A stretch of DNA of 14,388 nt, from assembly GCA_937891905.1 (NCBI GenBank), contig CALATT010000055.1, positions 1 to 14,388 on the forward strand, read 5' to 3'. Under the pieces are notes generated by a model that was given only the letters and a program-made list of their open reading frames with translations, had not been told where the DNA came from and did not search any database. How positions within the stretch are numbered: position 1 is the stretch's first letter; every line of letters starts with the position of its first letter. The position numbers were made by a program, and so were the translations under genes. Positions 14,371 to 14,388 of the stretch are shown piece after piece. Source of the DNA: an uncultured Bacteroidales bacterium. Lineage in GTDB: Bacteria > Bacteroidota > Bacteroidia > Bacteroidales > Paludibacteraceae.

Positions 14371-14388
14371 TAATAGCTAATCGCTCTT

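Overview
The window looks like chromosomal DNA of a Bacteroidales bacterium (phylum Bacteroidota). Four promoters fit the Bacteroidetes sigma factor pattern: TTG or TTTG near -33, about 20 bases, then TAnnTTTG near -7. Shine-Dalgarno sites are nearly absent. Several proteins belong to Bacteroidetes-type families: the LRKDIE/TLKRLWGY regulator with its membrane kinase, a DUF5723-like outer-membrane protein, a PL1-type pectate lyase, and an S8 protease that starts with an FTDK segment. Family names come from motif recognition, not from a database search.

Left part, + strand (about 300-4644): one probable operon. A Bacteroidetes regulatory protein overlaps (ATGA) a membrane Ser/Thr kinase. A small PH-like protein, an RluA-type pseudouridine synthase and a secreted pectate lyase follow; the last two also overlap by ATGA.

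Middle part, - strand (9457 down to 4666): a promoter at about 9530-9561 drives a large lipoprotein and a DUF5723-like barrel protein (joined by TAATG), then probably yebC and rsmG. This run is convergent with the pectate lyase.

Right part: a RecD-like helicase (- strand) is divergent from a short stable RNA on the + strand that I read as the small SRP RNA (ffs), with its own promoter and terminator. The SRP RNA is convergent with a secreted subtilase, which lies directly downstream of rlmD. The rlmD promoter is at about 14179-14209.

The most unusual feature is a 7-base repeat family with core GAGTANN. It occurs as 9 units just before the helicase start, 13 units inside the subtilase gene, and 5 inverted units next to those 13. 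The subtilase units encode a low-complexity linker between prodomain and catalytic domain. Because 7 is not a multiple of 3, copy-number change would switch the protease reading frame. Other points of note are a kinase whose activation segment lacks the usual GT..Y.APE part, a matching 25-residue C-terminal tail on the two secreted enzymes, and a 16-base promoter/start block shared by three transcription units.
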